Source: Gallionella sp.
Lineage (GTDB): Bacteria > Pseudomonadota > Gammaproteobacteria > Burkholderiales > Gallionellaceae
Direction of reading: 5' to 3'
Assembly (NCBI GenBank): GCA_030690245.1
Contig: JAUYGW010000241.1
Coordinates: 1 to 10,516 of the forward strand
DNA: 10,516 nucleotides
Part shown: one piece after another, positions 1-6,242 of the stretch
Layout: every line of letters begins with the position of its first letter
Numbering within the stretch: position 1 is the first letter of the stretch
The notes under the pieces: generated by a model
Databases searched by the model: none
The model's input: only the letters and a program-made list of their open reading frames with translations
What the model was told of the DNA's origin: nothing
Made by a program: the position numbers and the translations under genes

Positions 1-682
1 CGCCTTGCACGCGCACCACGAAAATACCTGACAGCGGCGGGCGGTTGTGTTTCAACTGGATATTGGCGGTCGGAAAACCGATCCGCTTGCCCAGGCCGTC
101 GCCATGCTCGACGCGCCCGCTGATGCTGTAGGGCCGCCCCAGGTAGGACTGCGCCACGCGCATGTTGCCCTCCGCCAGCGCGGCGCGCACCGCAGTGCTG
201 GAAATGCGCACGCCGTTATGCAGCACGCTGTGCACCGCCTGCACCGCAAAGCCGTGCTGCGAGCCGATTTTTTCCATCAGCGCGAAATCGCCGGCACGCC
301 CGCTGCCGAAGCGGAAATCGTCGCCGATCAGCACGTATTTTGCCGACAATTTTCCATGCAGCGCGTGGATGAAGCCCGCCGCGCTGGTCTGCGCGAAGCG
401 CGCATTGAAGCGGCACACATGCACGCGGTCGATACCCATCGCACCGAACAGCTCCAGTTTCTCGCGCAGGCTGGTCAGGCGGGTCGGCGCTTGCTGCGGC
501 GTGAAAAACTCGCGCGGGTGCGGCTCGAAAATCACTACCGCCGTTTGCAGCCCGCGCGCCTGCGCCGCCGCGCGCAATTCGTTCAGCAACGCCTGATGGC
601 CCAGATGCACCCCATCGAAATTACCGATGGTGAGTGCAACAGGCCGGGGATCGGGGGAATAAAGTCCGCGTAGAATCAACAT
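1..682 (-). CDS. ribF: Bifunctional riboflavin kinase/FMN adenylyltransferase, 3' end cut by window edge
   Basis: RibF makes FMN from riboflavin and ATP, then FAD from FMN and ATP, in the cytoplasm. The first 227 residues are visible and the frame is still open at the window edge; full-length homologues are about 310 residues. The N-terminal adenylyltransferase domain shows the nucleotidyl-transfer motif GNFDGVHLGH (residues 20-29), then FEPHPREFF (52-60), GDDFRFG (120-126) and the ISSTAVR motif (160-166). The flavokinase domain opens with LGRPYSISGRVEHGDGLG and carries GFPTAN (202-207). The ATG at 680-682 fits the usual short N-terminus of the family. No clear Shine-Dalgarno lies before it: the preceding bases are CCGCGCCC. 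A perfect TATAAT hexamer starts 14 bases upstream of the ATG. The preceding gene, the MBL hydrolase, ends 96 bases upstream across a palindromic repeat, so ribF probably has its own transcription start. Function is near certain from motifs. Confidence 0.96.
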   Translation of the reverse strand, partial: MLILRGLYSPDPRPVALTIGNFDGVHLGHQALLNELRAAAQARGLQTAVVIFEPHPREFFTPQQAPTRLTSLREKLELFGAMGIDRVHVCRFNARFAQTSAAGFIHALHGKLSAKYVLIGDDFRFGSGRAGDFALMEKIGSQHGFAVQAVHSVLHNGVRISSTAVRAALAEGNMRVAQSYLGRPYSISGRVEHGDGLGKRIGFPTANIQLKHNRPPLSGIFVVRVQG

Positions 683-690
683 GGGCGCGG

Positions 691-696
691 ATTATA
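691..696 (-). promoter_or_regulatory. Possible -10 box for ribF
   Basis: The minus strand reads a perfect TATAAT here, followed by CCGCGCCC and the ribF ATG. Transcription starting 6-7 bases after the box would give a leader of only a few bases, in keeping with the lack of a visible Shine-Dalgarno. The -35 region would fall inside the palindromic repeat at 699-729 and shows nothing close to TTGACA, so this is a weak call. Confidence 0.25.
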
Positions 697-698
697 CC

Positions 699-729
699 GT
701 AGGGCGGATGAGCGCAGCGTTATCCGCCG
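699..729. repeat. REP-like palindrome between the MBL hydrolase gene and ribF
   Basis: The arms GGCGGATGA (703-711) and TTATCCGCC (720-728) pair with one G-T mismatch around the loop GCGCAGCG (712-719). The hairpin is preceded by GTAGG, a context common to short repetitive extragenic palindromes in many Proteobacteria (from memory). No U-tract follows on either strand, so it is not a classic intrinsic terminator, but it could stabilise the 3' end of the HDOD-MBL transcript. Confidence 0.6.
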
Positions 730-778
730 AATAAAACCCGCGCACATTTCTTTTACAAGACTGAACACCGCCGGCATC

Positions 779-1666
779 TCATAGCAGAATTTCCTCGCCC
801 TCGCGCGCAAGGCGGCATTCCGGGCCGCCGTCCTGTTTCGGGTGACGCAGCAGCGCTTTTTCGAATTCCCGTTCCAAGGCCTCGTCGCTGCGGGTGGGTT
901 CGTGATGGGTGCAATACACGAGTTTTGCGCCGGATTTTTTTGCCATGGCGATACAGGAATCGAAGGTGCCGTGCCCCCAGCCTTTTTTCGACGGGTATTC
1001 TTCGGCGGTGAAGGACGAATCGGCAATCAGCACGTCCACGCCGCGCATCGCCTCGATGATGGATTTTTCCTTGTCCTCGATCAGCATCCGGTACTCCTCG
1101 TAGCCTTCGTCGCCGGGAGCATAGATATTGCGATAGGGTTCATGGTCGCCGGTAAAAAATACCGATTTGCCGTCGCAATCGATGCGGTAGCCGAAGTTGA
1201 TGACCGGGTGATTGAGCAGCGTCGGCGTGATGGTGGCCGACCCGATCCGCACGCTTTGCTCCGGCATCAGGGTTTCGTATTCGATCCTGGCCTTCATTTC
1301 GAGTTCGCGCACCGAAAAATAACTGTACTGCAACTGCACCTCCATGATCTGTTCGATGCCGCGCCCGGAAACGGGATCGAATGCGCCATGCAGGCGCAGC
1401 GCGTTGCCGGGAATAAAAATCGGAAGAAAGAACGGCAGACCCTGGATGTGATCCCAATGGGAGTGGGTGATAAAGACGTTCGCGGTGACTGGCATTTCGC
1501 TGAGCAGCACTTGCGACAGCGCGAAAATCCCGGTGCCGGCATCGAGGATGATCAGCTCGTTGTCGTCGGTGCGTATCTCGATGCAGGTAGTGTTGCCGCC
1601 ATACTTGACAGTGTTGGGGCCGGGTGACGGGATCGAGCCGCGCACCCCCCAGAATTTGATTCTCAT
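779..1666 (-). CDS. MBL-fold metallohydrolase (PhnP/phosphodiesterase-like)
   Basis: A 295-residue soluble protein with no signal peptide or membrane segment, belonging to the metallo-beta-lactamase superfamily. It opens with FWGVRGSIPSPGP (residues 5-17), typical of the PhnP/cyclic-phosphodiesterase-like branch. The metal ligands appear in order: THSHWDH (67-73), H153 in NHP, D174 in GDHEP, and the late histidines in CTHHEP (252-257). ADSSF (215-219) and GHGT (231-234) lie between. The two-metal site looks complete, so it is probably an active hydrolase, perhaps on a phosphodiester, but the substrate cannot be read from sequence. Its ATG overlaps the HDOD gene stop by four bases (ATGA, 1663-1666), implying translational coupling and a shared task. 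A beta-lactamase role is unlikely given the motif style and the lack of a signal peptide. Confidence 0.9.
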   Translation of the reverse strand: MRIKFWGVRGSIPSPGPNTVKYGGNTTCIEIRTDDNELIILDAGTGIFALSQVLLSEMPVTANVFITHSHWDHIQGLPFFLPIFIPGNALRLHGAFDPVSGRGIEQIMEVQLQYSYFSVRELEMKARIEYETLMPEQSVRIGSATITPTLLNHPVINFGYRIDCDGKSVFFTGDHEPYRNIYAPGDEGYEEYRMLIEDKEKSIIEAMRGVDVLIADSSFTAEEYPSKKGWGHGTFDSCIAMAKKSGAKLVYCTHHEPTRSDEALEREFEKALLRHPKQDGGPECRLAREGEEILL

Positions 1667-2526
1667 GCGTCGGCTCCAACCTGGGAAAACACCTGGGCTT
1701 CCTCGACGATTTTCGACAGATCGCCGAGGGAGGCGATGATTTCATCGATGTCGCCGCCGAAATAGTTGCGGGCTGCCGGAGGCAGCGCCTCGATGCAGGG
1801 ATTGCCGCTATCGCCAAAAGACATTTTCTTGCTGATCTGGTTGGCGGCACAAACGCTGGCCCACATCACACCATTTCCGGCGTCCGGGGAATGGTGGTTG
1901 CGCATGCAATCGACCAGCATTGGAGGGAATTGCCATTTTTCCGCCAGCATCGAACCCACGACGGTGTGGTCGACGCCGATTACCTGTCTTTCCGCCAGAT
2001 GCAGCGATATATTCTCACTGCCGCTTTTCAGCAGCGCCCGATTGAATTCATCGGGCATGAACTGGGCGAACACCACCTTGCCGAAATCGTGCAGCAACCC
2101 GGCGATGTAACAGTCCGTCGGATCGACGCCAGCCAGCTTATCACCCAGCAATTTGGCGATGCCGGCGGTGGTGAGGGAATGCAGCAGATATTCCTGGATG
2201 TCGAATTCGGCGGCATTGTGCTTGGGCAAAATGCCAACCAATGCAATGCCGATCGCAAGATTCTTGATGGTATTGAAGCCGAGAAAAACTACCGAGTGGT
2301 TGACCGAAATAATCTTGCTGGGCAGGTTGTAATAGGCCGAGTTGAGCACCCTGAGTATCTTGACCGTCATCACCGGATCTTTTTCGATCACCTGCACCAG
2401 ATGTTTCGGCTCGCAATCCAGATCCCTCGTCAACTCCAGGATCTTCTGCACGCTCTTCGGGAAAGCGGGCATATTCTCCACGGCTGCGGTGAGTCTTTTT
2501 TCCAGCTCCGGCGAGATTTGATTCAT
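1663..2526 (-). CDS. HDOD-domain signalling protein
   Basis: A 287-residue protein made almost wholly of an HDOD domain, a relative of the HD phosphohydrolases found in bacterial signalling proteins. Visible hallmarks are the N-terminal LPAFP-like segment (MPAFPKSVQKIL, residues 19-30), the PVMTVKILRVLNSAYYNLP helix pair (51-69), the GLLHDFGK segment that keeps an intact HD pair (H146, D147), H187 in GVDH, and NHHSP (210-214). No receiver, GGDEF or EAL domain is attached. HDOD proteins usually act as regulatory or scaffold modules rather than proven enzymes. The retained HD residues leave weak hydrolase activity possible. The gene leads a two-gene unit with the MBL hydrolase, joined by an ATGA overlap. 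No strong Shine-Dalgarno stands before the ATG at 2524-2526, where the upstream bases read TTTGATGAC. Confidence 0.92.
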   Translation of the reverse strand: MNQISPELEKRLTAAVENMPAFPKSVQKILELTRDLDCEPKHLVQVIEKDPVMTVKILRVLNSAYYNLPSKIISVNHSVVFLGFNTIKNLAIGIALVGILPKHNAAEFDIQEYLLHSLTTAGIAKLLGDKLAGVDPTDCYIAGLLHDFGKVVFAQFMPDEFNRALLKSGSENISLHLAERQVIGVDHTVVGSMLAEKWQFPPMLVDCMRNHHSPDAGNGVMWASVCAANQISKKMSFGDSGNPCIEALPPAARNYFGGDIDEIIASLGDLSKIVEEAQVFSQVGADA

Positions 2527-2593
2527 GTCATCAAATAAATTGGTTATGTAAGCAAAGCATCCTGCTACGCCGTTCTACCGGCCCTCAGCCCAT

Positions 2594-2608
2594 CGACCCA
2601 ACGGGTCG
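2594..2608. repeat. Short hairpin downstream of the 56-residue gene
   Basis: CGACCC (2594-2599) and GGGTCG (2603-2608) form a six-base perfect stem with an AAC loop, three bases past the stop codon at 2612-2614. There is no T-run after it on the minus strand, so it is not a textbook terminator. The gap 2527-2611 otherwise holds nothing I can name. Confidence 0.4.
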
Positions 2609-2611
2609 GCT

Positions 2612-2782
2612 TCACTTCAAAATTTCCTGCGGCTGCTCCCTGCCGATTTTCGCCATCCGCAAAAACGTCGCCAGCTCTTCCACCCAACGCAACTTCTGCT
2701 CCGGGGTAAGCTGCCGGAATGCGCGCAGGCGCTCGTCGCTGACGTAGTAAGTGCGGTCGCCGGGCGGAAAGTCTGTTTTCAT
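2612..2782 (-). CDS. 56-residue protein coupled to the nucleotidyltransferase
   Basis: A small charged cytoplasmic protein starting MKTDFPPGDRTYYVSDERL and containing LTPEQKLRWVEELATFLRMAK, which looks like one amphipathic helix rich in Trp, Leu and acidic residues. No signal peptide or membrane segment is present. Its ATG overlaps the stop of the upstream nucleotidyltransferase gene (ATGA, 2779-2782), so the two are very likely translated together. From memory, short proteins with an LTPEQ(R/K)LxWLEE-type core often sit next to this class of nucleotidyltransferase and are annotated as hypothetical. A role as a partner or antitoxin is inferred from that arrangement. A longer frame over the same DNA (2565-2822) is rejected because it ignores the coupled start and gives an Arg/Ala-rich, low-complexity product. 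Confidence 0.75.
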   Translation of the reverse strand: MKTDFPPGDRTYYVSDERLRAFRQLTPEQKLRWVEELATFLRMAKIGREQPQEILK

Positions 2783-3264
2783 TGCGCCTTGATCCGTTGC
2801 AAATGTTCGATATCGATAACATCGATCGGGCGTCCGACAGCCTGTTTGAGCGCGATCAGGTCATCAATGGACACCACCTGAATGTCGGTGTTCGCGACTT
2901 TAAACACGTCGGCACGGGATGCCATGCCGGAAAATTCAACAGGCGGAAACAGCAGCACATCGACGGTGACACCAACCAAATCTGCGCTGCGCAACGCGAA
3001 CGCTTCGAGGTGGCGCTCCGCGTGCCACTGGCGCAACAATCCCAGATCGCCGAGTGATTCAAGCGGAACGGGCAGCACGGGGGAAAGCTTGAGTTCCTTT
3101 GCCGCGTCGATCAAGGCGGCCAGGTTATCCGGGTTCATCGCGACGGTGATGTCCACATCCATCGTCGCGCGTTCCACGCCGTGCAGCGACACCGCCAACC
3201 CGCCAATCAGCAGGTAATCCACCTTGTGGCGGTCGAGCGCGGAGAAGAGATCGATATAAAACAT
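2779..3264 (-). CDS. Minimal nucleotidyltransferase (AbiEii/DUF6036-like)
   Basis: A 161-residue stand-alone nucleotidyltransferase fold. The N-terminal helix FYIDLFSALDRHKVDYLLI leads into the GG motif (GGLAVSLHG, residues 21-29) and the metal-binding DVD (D36, D38); a third acidic residue is D102 in VTVDVLLF. The C-terminal IDDLIALKQAVGRPIDVIDIEHL is typical of small NTases related to the MNT/AbiEii toxin group. Enzymes of this group transfer NMP to RNA or protein targets; which one is unknown here. The frame stays open to 3387, but that would run into the neighbouring gene. The ATG at 3262-3264 gives the expected family length and has AAAAAAGG some 14 bases upstream, a distant site. The upstream gene ends 49 bases away and the 56-residue gene overlaps by four bases. 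Together with the latter it may form a toxin-antitoxin pair. Confidence 0.85.
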   Translation of the reverse strand: MFYIDLFSALDRHKVDYLLIGGLAVSLHGVERATMDVDITVAMNPDNLAALIDAAKELKLSPVLPVPLESLGDLGLLRQWHAERHLEAFALRSADLVGVTVDVLLFPPVEFSGMASRADVFKVANTDIQVVSIDDLIALKQAVGRPIDVIDIEHLQRIKAQ

Positions 3265-3313
3265 TATTCGAAGCTGACCTTTTTTAGTTCCAATTTCGCT
3301 TGTGCGGGTGAAG

Positions 3314-3850
3314 TTAATGCATACCGGATTTTTCTTTCCGGCCTGGTTTCGGTAGTTGGCGGTCACGATTAAAGGGGAGCGGCTCATGATCAGGCACTAT
3401 CTCTCCAGAGTACTCCTTAAGCCAGAGGGTGCGATCATTCTCATCGGCATAATATTTCAGGTAAATATCGTTATCCTCTTGGCTTCCGCTACCGATCAAA
3501 TCAATGTGGCAGTCCAAGGTAAAAGAGGGCGATTGAATAACCGTCTCTTCAAGCAGAACATCGCCCCAAAGCAGGCTGTATAGCTCACGGTCACTCAGGT
3601 GATCGGTATGCTCAAGATAGGCTCCCATCAATGCAAGCGCATTGATAACCTCCCATAATTTGGTATGAAGTTCATTCTCTGCCAACTCGTCAGGTGCAGG
3701 CAAAGAAATGCCTGAAGCAACTAAAGCCTGAAATGGCTGGCTCCATGTTGCCTGCTCGAATGCGTCAATGTTTTTTTGAAACTGCTCCTGTAGTTCAGAG
3801 GGGCAGTCGCCAGACTCGTCGAATGAAAATTCATTATTTATCTTCGCCAT
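3314..3850 (-). CDS. Conserved-looking protein of unknown function, 178 residues
   Basis: I do not recognise a named family. The protein is acidic and soluble, with no signal peptide or membrane helix. It has an acidic N-terminus (FDESGDCPSELQEQF), a helical middle (LHTKLWEVINALALMGAYLEH, roughly residues 61-81), then HLSDRELYSLLW (84-95), CHIDLIGSGSQEDNDIYLKYYADE (114-137), and a basic tail after NRDRQLPKPGRKEK. The clustered His, Asp and Glu residues around CHIDLIGSGSQED look like a conserved functional patch and resemble hypothetical proteins I have seen elsewhere, but I can name no activity. The ATG at 3848-3850 is chosen over a GTG at 3881-3883 because AAGGGA stands five bases before it. 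It lies in the AT-richer part of the window between the nuclease gene and the nucleotidyltransferase gene, both on the same strand. Confidence 0.7.
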   Translation of the reverse strand: MAKINNEFSFDESGDCPSELQEQFQKNIDAFEQATWSQPFQALVASGISLPAPDELAENELHTKLWEVINALALMGAYLEHTDHLSDRELYSLLWGDVLLEETVIQSPSFTLDCHIDLIGSGSQEDNDIYLKYYADENDRTLWLKEYSGEIVPDHEPLPFNRDRQLPKPGRKEKSGMH

Positions 3851-3886
3851 CGTAGTCCCTTGTTGCCGCTTAGCGTAGTACACGGT

Positions 3887-3914
3887 TTATCATGTTCAAA
3901 TCAAGATTACTCAA
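3887..3914 (-). promoter_or_regulatory. Possible promoter for the 178-residue gene
   Basis: On the minus strand TTGAGT (3909-3914) and TGATAA (3887-3892) are separated by 16 bases in an AT-rich gap, about 36 bases before the chosen ATG. The match to a sigma-70 promoter is partial and was found by eye only. Confidence 0.3.
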
Positions 3915-3936
3915 AAACTTTCTGCCCCCTGCTGTT

Positions 3937-3964
3937 CTAAAATCTCACCCTGTATCTTTGGGTG
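3937..3964 (-). terminator. Weak terminator-like hairpin after the nuclease gene
   Basis: Reading the minus strand, CACCC (3960-3964) pairs with GGGTG (3946-3950) across a nine-base loop and is followed by AGATTTTAG. It begins 13 bases past the nuclease stop codon. A five-base stem and a short T-run make this only a possible intrinsic terminator. Confidence 0.3.
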
Positions 3965-3977
3965 CTTATGCTGGCGG

Positions 3978-5738
3978 CTAATCGACGCGAAACCTTGGAT
4001 TCGAATCACTGATGAAATCGACAAGCCTTTGAATTTGCTTTTTTAAATCCAGCCGACCAAAATCAGCCTCGCAGTTTTCAATGATATATTTCGCCACATT
4101 AACTTTCGAGGCCTGCGAATCTTTCCCAGATTTTGTTTTAATCATCAACGTATTTTCGTATTGACCAAAGGCTGACTTGCACTTGGCTTCAGGATGAACT
4201 TTGGAAATGGCGTCCTTGATGCTCTCCGAATTCAGGTAGTTTTCGATTTCGCGGCCTTCCGTTATCCATGTGTAGCCGGGGCCAGAATCAAATTCACCCA
4301 TTAATCGTCTCTTTGTATCATTGATTCGCCCGCCCTTTTTTTCTTTATCACTGTCTATCACGATTACCCCACGCCGATTTAAACGGCGAAGCGATATGAA
4401 GCTCTCAATAGATTTGTCTATATCCTCCCCTGTCAAATGTGAGGCAAGCCGACCACCATAGAACATTATTGAGTAATGAATGCCTTCGACAAACTTTGGT
4501 GCTATCAAATAAATCCAGTGATTGATGTAAATACGATCAGATGGCCCTTCAACCCATATCAAGCAATTTGATTGCAACAGATCGGATGGGTGATAACCAA
4601 GGTCTTCGCAAATCTCCGAACGCAGCTTGTCGGATGTTGCGTGTTCAGCGATAGATTGGCCGCCTTCTAATTTAATGTGGTAAATCTCGGCGCTCGGGGT
4701 ATCCATAAGAGCAGCCGAATGAGTTGTAATGAAATACTGGTTGTCTGTTGCTTCAAGTAAATACCGTGCCAGTTTCTTCTGGAGAATGGGATTCAGATGA
4801 AGCTCTGGCTCTTCCATACATATAATCGATTTCTCAAGTATCGTAGCTGCGGAGGCCAGAATAATCACTTCATGAATTCCGGTGCCTAGCGATTCGAGAG
4901 GAAGTGTCCTACCGCTTATGTGTACAAGAATCGTGTCGCGCTCGTGAGGTATGTCTATTGAAGCGCTATCGTTATCAATCACATTCCGCAGAAACTGGTT
5001 AATTTTTTCAAATTTTTCTTTGTCTCTTTGATTGTGCACGTTCGGGTGCTGCAATTTTGCCAAACGCTCAATAATGCCTTCACCACTAAATTCTTCTGAG
5101 GCACTACCTTGCTTGCCAACCTGCCGAATAGCAGGGATCATTTTTATATTGATTGGGTTAAAGCCAGGCGTCAGACGCCTTAGTGTTTCTGGGAACCAAT
5201 GCTGCATTCTACTTCCGCCATTCTGACCTGCCATGCTTGACCAGAGATTTCGAAGATTACTATCATCAATTACTTTAAAGGCAACCTCCCAATTACTGTC
5301 TATCAATGTACAGTTTGCACCAAAATCGAACCATACATTCTCTCCCGTGCCATCCAATTCAGCTTTCTTTAGGAGAGCATTCAATATCTGCCCTAGATGG
5401 AACGTCTGGTTATTGACTTGACCAAGCTTAGGTGACATTTCGCTAGAAAAACTTGAGTAGTTACCTTGTTTATCTTTGCGAAGAGCAATAGAGCGACCAA
5501 CGATAAAAGCTGCTCTGGTTGGCAGATGAGCATCCAGAACCCCAAGGTTAAGTGGCTTGTTACTTCTCAAAGCTGGATAGACATCGTGGAGAAATCGAAG
5601 AATGTTCGATTTGCCACTGTTATTTTGGCCAATAAAGAGGTTGATTCGCGATAGCCTCCCGAAGCGCTGAACTTTATCTCCAAAACTTCTGTAGCCTCCA
5701 ATGGCAAAGGCGGTTAAAGGAAGATTGCTATCGGTCAT
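3978..5738 (-). CDS. OLD-like ATPase-TOPRIM nuclease (586 residues)
   Basis: An ABC-type ATPase fused to a TOPRIM nuclease domain, as in the overcoming-lysogenization-defect (OLD) family. The ATPase half has Walker A GQNNSGKSN (residues 37-45), an ABC-like signature around LESLGTGIHEVI (281-292), Walker B IICMEEPELHL (305-315) and the switch histidine in TTHSAAL (H340). The TOPRIM half has the acidic residues E397 in VEGPSD, D462 and D464 in IDSDKE, and E497/E499 in GREIENYL. All key residues look intact, so ATP-regulated DNA or RNA cleavage is plausible. The ATG at 5736-5738 is preferred to a TTG at 5799-5801 that would overlap hicB; its Shine-Dalgarno (CGGA) is weak. It follows hicB by 37 bases. 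No UvrD-like helicase (GajB) lies beside it, so this is not a standard Gabija pair. A single-chain relative of PARIS AriA/AriB is an alternative. Base composition is clearly AT-richer than tldD. Confidence 0.88.
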   Translation of the reverse strand: MTDSNLPLTAFAIGGYRSFGDKVQRFGRLSRINLFIGQNNSGKSNILRFLHDVYPALRSNKPLNLGVLDAHLPTRAAFIVGRSIALRKDKQGNYSSFSSEMSPKLGQVNNQTFHLGQILNALLKKAELDGTGENVWFDFGANCTLIDSNWEVAFKVIDDSNLRNLWSSMAGQNGGSRMQHWFPETLRRLTPGFNPINIKMIPAIRQVGKQGSASEEFSGEGIIERLAKLQHPNVHNQRDKEKFEKINQFLRNVIDNDSASIDIPHERDTILVHISGRTLPLESLGTGIHEVIILASAATILEKSIICMEEPELHLNPILQKKLARYLLEATDNQYFITTHSAALMDTPSAEIYHIKLEGGQSIAEHATSDKLRSEICEDLGYHPSDLLQSNCLIWVEGPSDRIYINHWIYLIAPKFVEGIHYSIMFYGGRLASHLTGEDIDKSIESFISLRRLNRRGVIVIDSDKEKKGGRINDTKRRLMGEFDSGPGYTWITEGREIENYLNSESIKDAISKVHPEAKCKSAFGQYENTLMIKTKSGKDSQASKVNVAKYIIENCEADFGRLDLKKQIQRLVDFISDSNPRFRVD

Positions 5739-5743
5739 TTTCC

Positions 5744-5761
5744 GAACTAAAGGAACTAAAG
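5744..5761. repeat. Tandem 9-base repeat between hicB and the nuclease gene
   Basis: Two perfect, adjacent copies of GAACTAAAG (5744-5752 and 5753-5761) lie in the 37-base gap between the hicB stop and the nuclease ATG. A change in copy number would alter the spacing before the nuclease start. With only two copies, chance is not excluded. Confidence 0.6.
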
Positions 5762-5775
5762 GGGTCGTGTTCAGA

Positions 5776-5994
5776 TTAAGCAGCCAGGGCCACTTCAACA
5801 AAAGTGCTTTTTGAGGCAGGCAGCGGGATTTGAAGTCCGCCTGCCTTCATGTCTTCAAGATGAAACCGGATGGCTTCTTCGATAAGCGCAAGCGCTTCTG
5901 CTTCCGTTTCGCCAACGGCGATGCAGCCGGGCAAATCCGGGACGAAAGCACCGTAACTTGAAGAGCCTTTTTCTACAACGACCATGTAGCGCAT
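5776..5994 (-). CDS. hicB: HicB-family antitoxin, short form
   Basis: A 72-residue HicB/UPF0150 protein, the expected antitoxin that binds and blocks HicA. It shows the partial RNase H-like fold of the family: the N-terminal strand RYMVVVEKG, the conserved GAFVPDLPGCIAVGET core (residues 15-30), the helix AEALALIEEAIRFHLEDM (32-49), and a C-terminal strand of the type STFVEV. There is no C-terminal ribbon-helix-helix or Xre-type DNA-binding domain, which longer HicB proteins use to repress their own operon, so autoregulation may depend on something else. The frame extends upstream to 6147, but the ATG at 5992-5994 is right: AAGGAG lies eight bases before it, and the extension would only re-read hicA. 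The order hicA then hicB, five bases apart, is the canonical one. Confidence 0.93.
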   Translation of the reverse strand: MRYMVVVEKGSSSYGAFVPDLPGCIAVGETEAEALALIEEAIRFHLEDMKAGGLQIPLPASKSTFVEVALAA

Positions 5995-5999
5995 AAAAA

Positions 6000-6188
6000 C
6001 TACTCCTTTAACCCGGCCTGTTTGAGCGCACTGTTTAATGTACCGGGAGGAACATCCACGCTCGGCTTGCCAGCAACCGTAACGGTACCCGGTTTCGTAC
6101 TGTGGTGAAATTGGCGATGGCTGCCGCGCTGGCGCACGACGAGCCAACCATCATTTTCCAGCAGCCGCAGCAACTCGGATACTTTCAT
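6000..6188 (-). CDS. hicA: HicA-family mRNA interferase toxin
   Basis: A 62-residue HicA toxin with the small double-stranded-RNA-binding-like fold. It starts MKVSELLRLLENDGW, has the catalytic histidine H24 in GSHRQF, and continues with strands ending VTVAGKPSVDVPPGTL and a final helix LNSALKQAGLKE. Homologues cleave mRNAs and slow growth until HicB neutralises them. Length and motifs are complete, so the toxin appears intact. The ATG at 6186-6188 is used; a TTG two codons upstream is less likely. It is the first gene of the accessory unit, and hicB follows after five bases. No strong Shine-Dalgarno is seen: the best is AGGCG, about 14 bases before the start, in keeping with low toxin translation. 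Confidence 0.94.
   Translation of the reverse strand: MKVSELLRLLENDGWLVVRQRGSHRQFHHSTKPGTVTVAGKPSVDVPPGTLNSALKQAGLKE
6003..6008 (-). promoter_or_regulatory. Shine-Dalgarno site for hicB
   Basis: AAGGAG, eight bases before the hicB ATG, lies inside the last codons of hicA. It is much stronger than anything before hicA, which would favour antitoxin over toxin synthesis from a shared mRNA. Confidence 0.7.
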
Positions 6189-6194
6189 GCGCAA

Positions 6195-6222
6195 ATACTA
6201 CGCCTGAAGCTAGAAAATACAA
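6195..6222 (-). promoter_or_regulatory. Possible promoter for hicA
   Basis: TTGTAT (6217-6222) and TAGTAT (6195-6200) on the minus strand are 16 bases apart, just before hicA. Transcription from here would begin close to the hicA ATG, giving a nearly leaderless mRNA. The call is by eye and weak. Confidence 0.3.
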
Positions 6223-6242
6223 AACGTACAAATTGGGGAGCA

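Noticed and set aside
842..1627. A 261-codon plus-strand frame opposite the MBL hydrolase
   Set aside because: It is antisense to a gene with complete metal-binding motifs and encodes no recognisable domain.
2527..2611. A CRISPR or riboswitch-like structure in this gap
   Set aside because: Only a single short hairpin is present; there are no repeated spacer-separated units and no recognisable riboswitch core.
2565..2822. An 85-codon minus-strand frame over the 56-residue gene
   Set aside because: It is in a different frame from the ATGA-coupled start, gives an Arg/Ala-rich product, and runs past the hairpin after the real stop.
3978..5801. Calling the nuclease gene part of a Gabija system
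   Set aside because: Gabija needs a UvrD-like GajB helicase beside GajA; no helicase motif occurs in the window, and the neighbours are hicAB and an unknown gene.
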